Source: a bacterium (lineage in GTDB: Bacteria; Electryoneota; Electryoneia; Electryoneales; Electryoneaceae). From it: a stretch of 37,340 bases of DNA. The notes under the pieces were generated by a model. It searched no databases. It saw only the letters and a program-made list of their open reading frames with translations, and was not told the DNA's origin. The stretch lies in NCBI GenBank assembly GCA_019912845.1, contig JAIOHU010000088.1, forward strand, positions 1-37,340. The letters run 5' to 3'. Shown piece after piece: positions 1-8,786 of this stretch (position 1 is its first letter; each line of letters begins with the position of its first letter). A program made the position numbers and the translations under genes.

Positions 1-358
1 TTTAAATTAATTCAAATATTTACTCTCATTCATACATGTAATGCCTGAGACTCGCTTCATTTCTGAGTTTATCAGGTCTCTCACCATTTTTCCATATCAT
101 CTATTAATTATTAACATATACTTGGAATTATATTGATTCATATATAGGAGAATCAGCAATACAGCACTACGCCGACGACCAGAGATATACACGAAATTCA
201 CCGCATATTGTTGGTTATACCTGGTTCACAAAACAGTGCCAAACCCAATCTTTTCAAAATCATGAAAGACCGGGTCATAAAATTCAAAACGAAATCTTGA
301 AAGTGGGTCGAAAAATGACGATGTTATCGGTGCTATGGTTCATCCTGAACAAGGAATA
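1..358. other. Intergenic, AT-rich, nothing recognised
   Basis: AT-rich leader with no credible coding frame, no tRNA-like fold and no strong terminator that I can see. It should hold the promoter of the gene starting at 359, but no convincing -35/-10 pair stands out. Confidence 0.5.
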
Positions 359-967
359 ATGAATATCCGCAAGCATATTTTACCAGTTGTTTTTCTGTCA
401 CTGATCCCTCTGTTTGTGCATTCGGCAGATGATAGCAATGAGCCTGAATTAATTCGAGTGAAGCTCGATCAACCTCAGGTGATTCAGGGGATACCTTGCC
501 AACGGTTTGCCTGGTATTTTAAGGATGGCTCACTACAATCTTCATTCCTTTCAGAGCCGTTCACTTTATCCGGTCATGATCTACCCACGAGCACAAAGTT
601 CCATTTTAACCTTGATGGCACACTCGACTTCTGTTTCCTCGGAAAGGATCACGAATTAGATGGTCATCTCTGTCTGGGACGCGGTCATGGATATATGACC
701 ACATTTCACCCAAACGGACAATTGCACTGGATCTGGTTGGCACGTGATGAGGTTATTGATGGCATACCCTGCCGTCACGCTTCATTCTGGGCTGATGCTT
801 TTATGGGAGGTGTGTCTACTCGTTTTCATCCCAACGGCAGACTAAAAACCTGCAAACTGTCTGAAGCGATCACGATACAGGGAAGGGAGTTGAAGAAAGG
901 CGAGCATCCCGTATTTGATGAAACGGGAAAACTGCTGGGTACACAAAAGGAAGTCTGGAAAGAATAA
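359..967 (+). CDS. Secreted protein with MORN/YwqK-like repeats
   Basis: Predicted 202-residue exported protein. The N-terminus (MNIRKHILPVVFLSLIPLF, then HSADD) is a clear signal peptide. The mature part has degenerate repeats of about 45 residues built around FHPNGxL, DGTLDFCFL, FHPNGRLKTCKL and DETGKLLG, with GIPC occurring twice. This spacing resembles the beta-hairpin repeats of MORN and YwqK-type proteins, which are often membrane-associated or extracellular, but no function follows from that. I chose ATG 359 because AAGGA lies five bases upstream; an in-frame ATG at 335 has no ribosome site and would bury the signal peptide. It stands alone, about 100 bases before the helicase gene. 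It could be a lineage-specific surface protein. Confidence 0.7.
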   Translation: MNIRKHILPVVFLSLIPLFVHSADDSNEPELIRVKLDQPQVIQGIPCQRFAWYFKDGSLQSSFLSEPFTLSGHDLPTSTKFHFNLDGTLDFCFLGKDHELDGHLCLGRGHGYMTTFHPNGQLHWIWLARDEVIDGIPCRHASFWADAFMGGVSTRFHPNGRLKTCKLSEAITIQGRELKKGEHPVFDETGKLLGTQKEVWKE

Positions 968-973
968 TTATAC

Positions 974-1003
974 TTGCTGATCGTTTAGATATTCAGTTAT
1001 ATT
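974..1003 (+). promoter_or_regulatory. Weak candidate promoter for SNF2 gene
   Basis: TTGCTG (974-979) and TATATT (998-1003) are separated by 18 bases, about 70 bases before the SNF2 start. The match is partial and the FCB promoter consensus may differ, so this is only a candidate. Confidence 0.25.
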
Positions 1004-1071
1004 ATTTCCGAAAACTACCATGTGATTAAAGTAAATATAATTAATAAGTTAACACGTTATTCTCTACCCCT

Positions 1072-3771
1072 ATGAGCTTAAACCTCAATTTAACTCCCTC
1101 TGGTCAACTGACACTTATTGAAAGTGGAACAGATATTGGTTTTGTTGATAAGTGGACATCACATATTTCAGAAGCATTCTCGTCTTCATCGGAGGAAGGT
1201 CTATTCGCCCTTGCAGCTGCAAAAGCTACACAACCACTTTCCCCCACTTTGGCATACTGGAGAGAGTTTTCCAGCAAGTACCTCATAAAATTAATTCGTA
1301 TCCCAGGTACAGATTCCGCTAAGATTACTGCTATACTACCACCTTCAGAAGCAGAATTGAGCACCACCCTACTCTCTGCGCCCCCTATGCAGGGAGGTGA
1401 GTATCTTTCAATCGAGGTTCTCACCCTCCTCTGGCAGAAATTGGATGCATGGGTAGTTACTTCAATCCATGAATCGAAAACAGAACTCAGCGTCTGGCTT
1501 GGCACACACGCTCCGATTTGGCAGCAGGTTGGACGTGTCTGTTTTCATCTTGCAGAAAATAAGGGCGACGTTGATCTTCCATTCGCATTTATGGCGACTT
1601 ATTCTCCCAAGCTGTCAACAAGTGGACAAGTTCAGTACAAACCTCTGGGAAGAGCCCTTCAAGAGTATGCGGGTGATAAAAATAAAGCAGCCCTTTTAAA
1701 ATTACTCTCGCCAGTTTTTAATGCGTCTGAAAAACTGGAATTTATCAGGGAAATGATCCAATCGGGTGATATTTATCATCCAATCGCGTGGAGTAGCAGA
1801 GAAGCCTATCAATTTTTCAAGAATATTCCCGTGTTTGAGGAGTCTGGGCTACTTGTGCGTGTGCCGAATTGGTGGCGCAAACCACCGCGTCCACAGGTTC
1901 AGGTCTCGATAGGGGACGAAAATATATCCAGGCTTGGATCAGATGCGCTACTGGATTTCAAGATTGATGTCGTTCTGGAAGGTGAAATGCTCAGTAAAGC
2001 TGAGCTTGATGAACTGCTGCAGTCGGATGAGGGACTGGTTCTCATCCGTGGCAAATGGGTTGAGGTTAGCGGTGAGAAACTCAAGGAAGCTTTGCAGCAT
2101 TGGAGAAAAGTTGAAAAAGATGCTGCGGAGGATGGAATCTCTTTTATTGAAGGGATGAGAATGCTTGCCGGTGCGCCAGTTGATTTGGGTAGCGGTGTCG
2201 GTAAAATTGAAACTGACAGGCTGTGGACAGAAATAAAAGCGGGTGCCTGGTTGTCCAACACTCTTGCAAGCCTCAGAAATCCTGAAAACGTCAAATCCTC
2301 CATAGATTTGGATCATTTTCAGGGTATCCTCAGACCCTATCAGGAGACAGGATTCCAGTGGCTATACCTCCTGAGCGGTCTCGGACTCGGTGCTTGCCTT
2401 GCTGATGATATGGGACTGGGAAAAACTGTGCAGATGCTTGCACTTCTCACCGCTCTTAAGAATGAAGGCAAAACAGACGCATTCCCCTCACTTCTTGTCC
2501 TGCCCGCATCGTTACTGGCAAACTGGAAAGCTGAAATAGAACGATTTTCGCCCTCATTGACGACTAGATTTATACATACCTCGGAAACAGAAAAGGAAAC
2601 CCTCCTCAAGATTGCCAACAACCCTTCAGATGAATTGAGTGGCGTTGATCTGGTTTTAACCACCTACGGTATGTTACATCGTCAACCATGGCTGAAAGAA
2701 TTAGAATGGCAACTTATTATCCTGGATGAAGCGCAAGCGATAAAAAATCCTGGAACACGCCAGACACGGGCAGTAAAACAGTTAAAATCAAATGCCCGTG
2801 TCGCCCTGACCGGAACACCAGTTGAAAACAGAATGGCTGACCTCTGGTCACTGTTCGATTTTCTTTGTCCCGGATTACTGGGCTCCCACAGGAAATTCAA
2901 GGGTTTTGTGAAAAATCTTGAATCGAGAATGGAAGATCGATATGCTCCGCTCCGTCGCCTGGTAAGTCCATATATTCTCCGTCGTTTGAAGAGCGATAAG
3001 AGTATCGTTCCCGATCTTCCTGATAAAACAGAGGTGAAAACCTTTTGTGGTCTGACGAAAAAACAGGTCGCCCTCTATTCAAAATCGGTTGATGAACTTA
3101 AATATGGCTTACAAAACAAAGACGGCATTGACAGGCGCGGATTAGTTTTAAAATACTTGATAAGGTTTAAGCAGATTTGTAATCACCCAAGCCAGCTCCT
3201 GGGTGACCGTGATTACAATGGTGTTGATAGTGGAAAATTCGCCAGATTACAATCAATATCTGAGGAGATATTTTCACGACAGGAAAAAATGCTGATCTTC
3301 ACACAATTCAGAGAGATGACCAACCCAATTGCCGATTTTCTGGAAGAGGAATTTGGTGTGCGGGGATTAATTTTACATGGCGGTACTGCTGTGAAACAGC
3401 GAAAGATACTGGTTGATAAATTTCAGAACGATAGTGGTTTTCCATTTTTTGTCCTCTCCCTCAAAGCTGGTGGCACTGGCTTAAATCTTACTGCGGCTGC
3501 GCATGTAATTCACTTCGATCGTTGGTGGAATCCAGCCGTGGAAAATCAGGCGACAGATCGTGCCTATCGAATCGGTCAACATAAGAATGTTCTGGTACAC
3601 AAATTTATGACTCGAGGAACAATCGAAGAGAACATTGACGTGTTGATCGAAGACAAAAAACAGTTGTCAGACGGTATTCTAAATACGGGTGCCGAAACTA
3701 TATTGACTGAAATGAGTGATGAAGAACTTCTCAACGTGGTTGCTCTTGATATAAACCGTGCTGAGCTATAG
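1072..3771 (+). CDS. SNF2/Rad54-family DNA helicase/translocase
   Basis: An 899-residue SNF2 superfamily-2 ATPase, expected to translocate on double-stranded DNA and remodel protein-DNA complexes. The N-terminal ~400 residues match the style of the bacterial SNF2-associated domain (DUF3670), including RVPNWWRKPPRPQ and LIRGKWVEV. The ATPase core follows: Walker A DMGLGKT with K451, DEAQ box at 552-555, LTGTPVENRMADLWSL (motif III region), then the C-terminal RecA lobe with IFTQFREM, GGTGLNL near 800-806 and RAYRIGQ at 830-836. All key residues are intact and the length is normal for the bacterial family. No clear SD precedes ATG 1072. The next gene, a SWIM zinc-finger protein, begins 9 bases after the stop, which is the conserved bacterial SNF2-SWIM pair. 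Its physiological role is not settled; DNA repair, transcription or defence are all possible. Confidence 0.93.
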   Translation: MSLNLNLTPSGQLTLIESGTDIGFVDKWTSHISEAFSSSSEEGLFALAAAKATQPLSPTLAYWREFSSKYLIKLIRIPGTDSAKITAILPPSEAELSTTLLSAPPMQGGEYLSIEVLTLLWQKLDAWVVTSIHESKTELSVWLGTHAPIWQQVGRVCFHLAENKGDVDLPFAFMATYSPKLSTSGQVQYKPLGRALQEYAGDKNKAALLKLLSPVFNASEKLEFIREMIQSGDIYHPIAWSSREAYQFFKNIPVFEESGLLVRVPNWWRKPPRPQVQVSIGDENISRLGSDALLDFKIDVVLEGEMLSKAELDELLQSDEGLVLIRGKWVEVSGEKLKEALQHWRKVEKDAAEDGISFIEGMRMLAGAPVDLGSGVGKIETDRLWTEIKAGAWLSNTLASLRNPENVKSSIDLDHFQGILRPYQETGFQWLYLLSGLGLGACLADDMGLGKTVQMLALLTALKNEGKTDAFPSLLVLPASLLANWKAEIERFSPSLTTRFIHTSETEKETLLKIANNPSDELSGVDLVLTTYGMLHRQPWLKELEWQLIILDEAQAIKNPGTRQTRAVKQLKSNARVALTGTPVENRMADLWSLFDFLCPGLLGSHRKFKGFVKNLESRMEDRYAPLRRLVSPYILRRLKSDKSIVPDLPDKTEVKTFCGLTKKQVALYSKSVDELKYGLQNKDGIDRRGLVLKYLIRFKQICNHPSQLLGDRDYNGVDSGKFARLQSISEEIFSRQEKMLIFTQFREMTNPIADFLEEEFGVRGLILHGGTAVKQRKILVDKFQNDSGFPFFVLSLKAGGTGLNLTAAAHVIHFDRWWNPAVENQATDRAYRIGQHKNVLVHKFMTRGTIEENIDVLIEDKKQLSDGILNTGAETILTEMSDEELLNVVALDINRAEL

Positions 3772-3779
3772 GAGATAAA

Positions 3780-4919
3780 ATGGCGCGATATGGCTGGGGG
3801 TGGTATCCAAAAGAAACAGTTGCATCACGGCGCGCAAAGGCTTTAAAAGCCGTTGAAAAACTTCGATTAAAAAACAAGAATATTCAACCTGTTACTATTC
3901 CCGGTAGAACAATAGCAAAAACCTTCTGGGGCAAAGCCTGGTGTAGTCATCTGGAAAAATTCAGTGATTTTGTGAACCGGCTTCCCCGTGGACGCAGTTA
4001 CGTCTGCAATCATGCTGTTTGTCATTTGGAGATTGCCGAGGGGAAAGTAAGTGCACTTGTCAGTGGTGGAAAGATGTATAAGGTTAACGTCGAGATCAAG
4101 AATTACCCCGAAGAAAAGTGGGAATTATTGAAGAAAAAGTGTGCCGGAAAGATCGGCTCCCTGATCGAATTACTTTCGGGAAATTTCTCAGATAATGTAA
4201 TGGAAGTAGTGACAGACAAGCGGGGTGGATTGTTCCCGCTACCCGGGGAGATGGAGTTTGAATGCAGTTGTCCAGATTGGGCGACTATGTGCAAGCATGT
4301 CGCTGCCGTGATGTACGGCGTTGGCAATCGCCTGGATAGTGAACCGGAATTACTCTTTTTGTTACGGGGAGTTGATAAAGATGAGTTGATTTCCGAAAAC
4401 CTCGATTTTGTGAAAGCTGAACATTCTGGCGACTCTTCCAAACGAATTGCTGAAGACGCCCTGGAAGATGTCTTTGGCATCGAACTTTCACACGAAACTA
4501 TTTCAGAGGATATCCCCCGCTCCGGTTTGCCTCTTCCAGTCAAAATAAAAGCCAAAACCAGACAACCCGCAACTGAATCTGGACGTAAAAAAAGACCAGA
4601 TAGCTCCTCGAACCAACCAAAACAACAATCAAAACAAAAACCAAAACCGAAAGCGAAACCGAAAAAGATAGTTGAGGTAAAAACTGAGGACAGGTCACTG
4701 AAAAGCGAAGTTATCCGAACCTTCCGAGAATATCATCAGCTCTCGATCAGCGAATTTGCAGTATTGCTGGGAGTTTCAACAGCCACTGTTAAAAACTGGG
4801 AAGAAAGAACGACTGAATTTATACCAAAGAAAAAATCTCTACATTCCTGGAATCAAGTTAAATATCTCGGAAAGAGGACAGTTAAGAATAGAGTTCACAA
4901 ACTGCTTAACAACCTATGA
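3780..4919 (+). CDS. SWIM zinc-finger protein with C-terminal HTH
   Basis: A 379-residue partner of the SNF2 ATPase. The N-terminus (ARYGWGWYPKETVASRRAKA, then KTFWGKAWCSHLE) is typical of bacterial SWIM proteins encoded beside SNF2. The zinc finger is C162-S-C164-x6-C171-K-H173 (CxCx(n)CxH), expected to bind DNA or protein. Residues about 265-303 are a Lys/Pro/Gln-rich flexible linker. The last ~73 residues form an XRE-like helix-turn-helix: SISEFAVLLGVSTATVKNWE, followed by a basic tail. The HTH extension is unusual to my knowledge and may give the complex a sequence-specific DNA contact. GGAG lies five bases before ATG 3780 and overlaps the region just after the SNF2 stop, so the two are surely co-transcribed. 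Zinc finger and partner are well supported; the HTH is supported by its pattern. Confidence 0.88.
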   Translation: MARYGWGWYPKETVASRRAKALKAVEKLRLKNKNIQPVTIPGRTIAKTFWGKAWCSHLEKFSDFVNRLPRGRSYVCNHAVCHLEIAEGKVSALVSGGKMYKVNVEIKNYPEEKWELLKKKCAGKIGSLIELLSGNFSDNVMEVVTDKRGGLFPLPGEMEFECSCPDWATMCKHVAAVMYGVGNRLDSEPELLFLLRGVDKDELISENLDFVKAEHSGDSSKRIAEDALEDVFGIELSHETISEDIPRSGLPLPVKIKAKTRQPATESGRKKRPDSSSNQPKQQSKQKPKPKAKPKKIVEVKTEDRSLKSEVIRTFREYHQLSISEFAVLLGVSTATVKNWEERTTEFIPKKKSLHSWNQVKYLGKRTVKNRVHKLLNNL

Positions 4920-4957
4920 GTGCAAGCCAAATATCTCTGATTGTCATGTGAAACCTT

Positions 4958-5329
4958 CTATTTCTCAGGTCTGTTACCCTTGAGGTAAAAGATAAAAGCG
5001 ATTACAGCTCGCTGTTCCTCATCGGACAATTCCTCATTCTTCAAGGCAGCCTCGAGAAAAGTAGGTTTTACATCTTTGGTCGAGGATTGTGGCATCGTGT
5101 AGTCTGCCAGCTCCATGAGACGTTCGTATGATGTATCCAGGACTTCTGCAAGCCTCATAAGCACACGTGGGGATGGATTCTGTACCATAGCTCCCTCCAG
5201 TTTTTGTAAATATGCAGTAGAAATTTTTGCAGGTTCAGCAACTGCAGCCAGGCTCAATCCCCTGAGGGTACGTGTTGCCTTCAATTCAGTACCTAACCCG
5301 CTCATGTTCGTTTTTTGATTGTTTCCCAT
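4958..5329 (-). CDS. XRE-family transcriptional regulator
   Basis: A 123-residue protein with an N-terminal Cro/C1-type HTH: LGTELKATRTLRGLSLAAVA, then AKISTAYLQKLEGAMVQNPS and a third helix region LMRLAEVLDTSYERLMELAD. The C-terminal half (about residues 75-123) has an acidic helix LKNEELSDEEQRAVIAFIFY seen in several stand-alone XRE regulators. It is convergent with the SWIM gene, 38 bases away. Two starts are possible: ATG 5329, which lies inside a perfect palindrome, or ATG 5305 (Met9, MSGLGTEL), which would suit a transcript starting just downstream of the -10 at 5335-5330. Neither has a good ribosome site. The palindrome at its own start suggests autoregulation. Targets are unknown. Confidence 0.85.
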   Translation of the reverse strand: MGNNQKTNMSGLGTELKATRTLRGLSLAAVAEPAKISTAYLQKLEGAMVQNPSPRVLMRLAEVLDTSYERLMELADYTMPQSSTKDVKPTFLEAALKNEELSDEEQRAVIAFIFYLKGNRPEK

Positions 5330-5360
5330 AGTATACGCAATATACTATGGTGTATGTCAA
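5326..5360 (-). promoter_or_regulatory. Promoter/operator palindrome of XRE gene
   Basis: Perfect inverted repeat CCATAGTATA-N5-TATACTATGG (arms 5326-5335 and 5341-5350). On the minus strand TTGACA (5360-5355) is followed after 19 bases by TATACT (5335-5330), so the palindrome covers the likely -10 and the first possible start codon. This is the expected geometry for an autorepressor operator. Binding by the adjacent XRE protein is inference. Confidence 0.55.
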
Positions 5361-5505
5361 AAATCAAGTGAGATAGATTATTGCTGAAATTTTTGAGAGG
5401 ATGGATGTAATTGGCTGAGCTATCAACATAGTTCTGGGATGCTTATGGTTTTATATTCATTTTTGGGAGAAACTTGAAAAATGTATTGCTTGGATGGAAG
5501 ATATT

Positions 5506-6891
5506 ATGGGTGAAACGGTAAAGCTGTCGAAAACTACCATTATTGGGGTCGCGTTAGTATTGACAGGCGTCCTGGCGAATCCGTGGATTCTCGCCTTGAT
5601 GATTCCAGTGGAGGGATTCAACGAATCCAGACTATTTATACTCATCACGCTTCTATTTGATTTAATGTGTGTTGTTCCCGGGGCTCTGATGTTACTCCCG
5701 GGTTTTGGTGAAAAGGTCTTACGCTTTACAATTCTGGTCGTTGTAAACGGCGTACTTTTTTTGCTCCTGGTTGAAGGGAGTGCTTTCATTTGGGTGAAGG
5801 TATTTAAGGAAGGTCCTTCTCCTGTACGTGGAGCGAAAGGATTGTCGACCACTCCCCTCTGGGTTGATGTCAATCCTGACTGGGGTGTCTGGCACTTGCC
5901 GAATACGCACAACCGTCAAATCCGTGCTGAAATTAACGCACCATATTATTACAACGAGATCGGCGCACGTGACTTTGATCATCCCGAATCATCAACGAAA
6001 AGCCGTTATCTGTTGCTGGGTGATTCATTCGCTGAAGGGTACGGTGTTGATACAACGAACCGTTTCAGCAACATCCTGGCAGCAAAGTTGGAAACACCCA
6101 TCCTCAATTTTGGTACTTCTGGAAATTTTGGTACAACACAAGCGCGGTTGTTGTATGAAAATCTCGCCACATCCTACGATCATGAAGTAGTCATCATGAC
6201 CATACTCCCCGAGAATGATTTTACTGATGATGATTTTAGTTTCGGGCAGGAATTTTTCTCCAATCGATATCGCCCTTATTTGGTGCCTTCAGATGACTCA
6301 TATTCGGATTTTTCGATTCAGTATTATTTGGCTGACTTGAAGAAATCAGACTGGTATCCCGAGAACATCCAGCAACGCGATAAATTAGTATTCTATCTTG
6401 GTGCTTTGTTCAAAACTCACACTTATGCAGGTAGTCTTTACGCCATGCACCAACGTATCGGCAGCTTGAAGGGTTCACAGGAATATTTTATGGCAGGTGA
6501 TACAACCCATAGCTGGTATAATGGTTTTGAAGATCGCAACTATGCTGTTATGGAGGAAAATATCCTTCAAGTCTGGGATAATTGCCACAAAAATAATCGA
6601 AAACTCCTGCTGATGATGATTCCAGGTAAGGCGGATGTTTATGCATTCCGGAACTCTGCAGATAACAGGCTGACAGATAATCTAACAGAGCTAGCAGACT
6701 CAACGCAGGGACTTTATGTCATTGATCTACTGCCCTATTTCACGCAACGTGCAGATTACAGTGAGCTGTATTTCACTTATGATGGTCATTGGAACGAAAA
6801 AGGGCATAAATATACTGCAGATGTATTGGAAGAGTATATCCGAGCAGAGCTATCTGAACCTGTCGTCAGTTTCCGTATAGCTGGCAAATAG
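5506..6891 (+). CDS. Membrane-anchored SGNH/GDSL hydrolase
   Basis: A 461-residue protein with at least three hydrophobic segments in the first ~95 residues, then a soluble SGNH-hydrolase domain. Block I is LLLGDSFAEGYG with Ser174 as candidate nucleophile; block II is NFGTSGNFGTTQ (Gly); block III is LPENDFTDD (Asn); block V is YDGHWNEKGH with D426 and H428 as the rest of the triad. The family covers esterases, lipases and polysaccharide O-acetyl-modifying enzymes; a membrane-tethered form with a periplasmic catalytic domain fits acyl or acetyl transfer or removal on an envelope glycan, but that is inference. ATG 5506 is preferred over ATG 5494 because GGAAG lies five bases upstream. The gene stands 62 bases before the sigma-factor gene. 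Confidence 0.82.
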   Translation: MGETVKLSKTTIIGVALVLTGVLANPWILALMIPVEGFNESRLFILITLLFDLMCVVPGALMLLPGFGEKVLRFTILVVVNGVLFLLLVEGSAFIWVKVFKEGPSPVRGAKGLSTTPLWVDVNPDWGVWHLPNTHNRQIRAEINAPYYYNEIGARDFDHPESSTKSRYLLLGDSFAEGYGVDTTNRFSNILAAKLETPILNFGTSGNFGTTQARLLYENLATSYDHEVVIMTILPENDFTDDDFSFGQEFFSNRYRPYLVPSDDSYSDFSIQYYLADLKKSDWYPENIQQRDKLVFYLGALFKTHTYAGSLYAMHQRIGSLKGSQEYFMAGDTTHSWYNGFEDRNYAVMEENILQVWDNCHKNNRKLLLMMIPGKADVYAFRNSADNRLTDNLTELADSTQGLYVIDLLPYFTQRADYSELYFTYDGHWNEKGHKYTADVLEEYIRAELSEPVVSFRIAGK

Positions 6892-6953
6892 CTTTAAACC
6901 CCTCCCCGTTTGGTGCGTCTTATGGATGAACACGGGATAAGAGGATTTGGGAG

Positions 6954-7592
6954 ATGATGGATGGTACTCGGACAGAGTTGCTTCAGCATGGTCGCAACGG
7001 CGTGACAGCCTCGGTACAACCCCTCAGCGATTCAAAGGTATCAAAAAAAGATGATATTGATACCTGGAAAGAGTTGCTGAAGGCAGACCGGGAAGCGGCG
7101 TTTGAGCAGTTGGTGAAGCTCTATCGTCAAGAGATATTTGATCTCTGTGTACGAATCTCCGGCTCCAGAACCGAAGCGGAAGACCTGGCGCAGGAAACAT
7201 TTATTCGTGCGTATGAGAATCTTGCCAGCTTTCGTCTGGAAGCCCATCCAAGGACCTGGCTCTACCGAATCGCGATGAACCGTTCGATTACCTTTACGCG
7301 AAAGATGAAACGGTGGCGGATGCAACGTGGTGGTGATGACGAGCTTTTCCCTGAACTGCCAGAATTATCAACCCCATCGAGCGACCAGGAGTTAGAGTGG
7401 AAAGACCTTGCAGAGCACGCCCATCACGCGCTTCAGAAACTGCCGCAACGTCAGAAAAATGCTGTGGTGCTGGTCGTGATAAAAGGCATGAAGTACAAAG
7501 AAGCTGCAGAAGTTATGGGGATCAGTGTTGGTGGAGCTAAAGCCAATGTACACCAGGGAATTAAAAAATTACGTGAGATGTTAGGGGAATAA
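6954..7592 (+). CDS. ECF-type RNA polymerase sigma factor
   Basis: A 212-residue sigma-70 family protein of ECF architecture. Region 2 (about residues 45-115) contains LVKLYRQEIFDLCVRISGSR, EAEDLAQETFIRAYENLASF and RTWLYRIAMNRSI, the typical core-binding and -10 recognition signature. Region 4 (about 155-208) contains LPQRQKNAVVLVVIKGMKYK and AAEVMGISVGGAKANVHQGI, the -35 binding HTH. Some 35 extra residues precede region 2. GGGAG directly abuts ATG 6954; the adjacent ATG 6957 is an equally good start. The next gene starts one base after the stop, the common sigma/anti-sigma arrangement. Together with the Spy/CpxP-like gene downstream it suggests an envelope-stress regulon. Confidence 0.92.
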   Translation: MMDGTRTELLQHGRNGVTASVQPLSDSKVSKKDDIDTWKELLKADREAAFEQLVKLYRQEIFDLCVRISGSRTEAEDLAQETFIRAYENLASFRLEAHPRTWLYRIAMNRSITFTRKMKRWRMQRGGDDELFPELPELSTPSSDQELEWKDLAEHAHHALQKLPQRQKNAVVLVVIKGMKYKEAAEVMGISVGGAKANVHQGIKKLREMLGE

Positions 7593-7593
7593 A

Positions 7594-8052
7594 ATGGACG
7601 AACGAGAGCATTTGAATCAACTTGATTCGTACCGATCAATCGATTTCAATACTGAAAATTCGGATGACGATTTCATCCGTAACGTACGTGTCCAGGTACA
7701 CCGCAGGAAACGTCAAAGGCAGGTGCGGAACAGTGCCCTGACCGGCATGTTCTCTGTTCTTATTGCCGCATTTGTCTTTTACAATGCGGATATGCTGAAT
7801 ACAAAATCTGATGAAAGCGGAACTGACACATTCACTTTTGCCTGGTATGAGACTGACTACATTGATGAAATTATTGATCAGGGAATCTCATCTGATTCGC
7901 TCGCGTTTGCTGCTTTGTCTGATGAAATGGTGGTGTATTATTCCTACTTCGATTCTAACAGCAAAAATAATCCGTATGATGAGATCGCCTCGATGGATGA
8001 AAAAAAGCAGGAAAAAATTCTGGAAGAACTGAGGCAAATTCATATTTTTTAG
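7594..8052 (+). CDS. Single-pass membrane protein, probable anti-sigma factor
   Basis: A 152-residue protein: an acidic N-terminal part (about 1-30), a basic stretch VHRRKRQRQVR just before one membrane segment (LTGMFSVLIAAFVFY, about residues 49-65), and an acidic C-terminal domain. The positive-inside rule places the N-terminus in the cytoplasm and the last ~85 residues in the periplasm. Its start lies one base after the sigma-factor stop, so the two are translationally coupled. Position and topology are those of an anti-sigma factor, but I see no zinc-binding ZAS motif (HxxxCxxC), so the call rests on context. No other function is recognisable. Confidence 0.65.
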   Translation: MDEREHLNQLDSYRSIDFNTENSDDDFIRNVRVQVHRRKRQRQVRNSALTGMFSVLIAAFVFYNADMLNTKSDESGTDTFTFAWYETDYIDEIIDQGISSDSLAFAALSDEMVVYYSYFDSNSKNNPYDEIASMDEKKQEKILEELRQIHIF

Positions 8053-8100
8053 GATAAACTATTGACGATTCAAATTCAATCTGATTCTTGTGCATCCCCT

Positions 8101-8137
8101 GTGTCATTCCAGCATTGCGTAAGCTGGAATCCAGGAG
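8101..8137. repeat. REP-like palindrome, copy 1
   Basis: ATTCCAGC (8106-8113), a 9-base loop and GCTGGAAT (8123-8130), followed by CCAGGAG. One of five related intergenic copies in the window. It lies between the putative anti-sigma and Spy/CpxP-like genes, where the RNA hairpin could protect or separate transcripts. Confidence 0.75.
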
Positions 8138-8282
8138 ATAAATCATAGAAACTAGCGTTGTAGAACAGGTATCTGGTAAGTAACCACAAAATAATATAGT
8201 AGTATTCCCGGTAATGAAGTTTAAGATATTTTGCAGGTCTAGCTTCAATCAAAAGGATATTTTTTAGATAAGGGGTCGTTCC

Positions 8283-8786
8283 ATGAAGAAGATCATTTTA
8301 CTATTGCTTTGCGGAGCATTGTTCGCGGGGTATGTATTGGCGCAACCACCTCGTCACCACCGTAAACAGGTTCGTGAACGTGTCCAAACTGTTAAAATGC
8401 TGAAACTGACGGAGTCGCTTGAGCTGACCGAAGAGCAATCGATACGTTTTTTTCCGCGTTTCAAAAAATATGAAGCGGAGATTGATTCTGCTACTGATCA
8501 GGTAGATGATGCGATCGAAACGCTCAGGTTAGCTATTGAAAGCGGTATCAGCGACAAAGAACTGACAGAATCAATGGCAGAAATCGAGACTCTGATACAG
8601 CGCCGCGAGAATAAGATAGATCAATTAATCCACGGTTTCGATGACATTCTGTCTGTTCAACAACAAGCGAAACTACTGGTTTTTCAACACGTCTTTCCCA
8701 TGAAAATGCGAGAGATCATTGACGATATGCGTGGCGGCCCGGAAGATAAGCGTGGCAGAGGGCGAGGTCCTGGCGGTGGGTGGTGA
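8283..8786 (+). CDS. Spy/CpxP-like periplasmic protein
   Basis: A 167-residue exported protein. A signal peptide (KKIILLLLCGALFAGYVLA, cut before QPPRHH) is followed by an all-helical charged domain. Two LTxxQ-like motifs are visible: LELTEEQSIRFFP and LSVQQQAKLLVF, the signature of the Spy/CpxP family of periplasmic chaperones and metal-stress sensors. The C-terminus is a Gly/Arg tail (RGRGRGPGGGW). It lies downstream of the ECF sigma and putative anti-sigma genes; sigma, anti-sigma and Spy-like protein form a common stress-response set. A 230-base gap with a palindromic repeat separates it from them, so it may have its own promoter. The neighbouring minus-strand gene ends immediately at its stop. 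Confidence 0.75.
   Translation: MKKIILLLLCGALFAGYVLAQPPRHHRKQVRERVQTVKMLKLTESLELTEEQSIRFFPRFKKYEAEIDSATDQVDDAIETLRLAIESGISDKELTESMAEIETLIQRRENKIDQLIHGFDDILSVQQQAKLLVFQHVFPMKMREIIDDMRGGPEDKRGRGRGPGGGW

Noticed and set aside
1104-2663. Minus-strand frames opposite the SNF2 gene
   Set aside because: They mirror a well-supported coding sequence and show no motifs or start signals.
1072-5329. Known phage-defence system such as DISARM
   Set aside because: No methyltransferase, DrmB, PLD nuclease or other partner is present; the SNF2-SWIM pair alone does not define a defence system.
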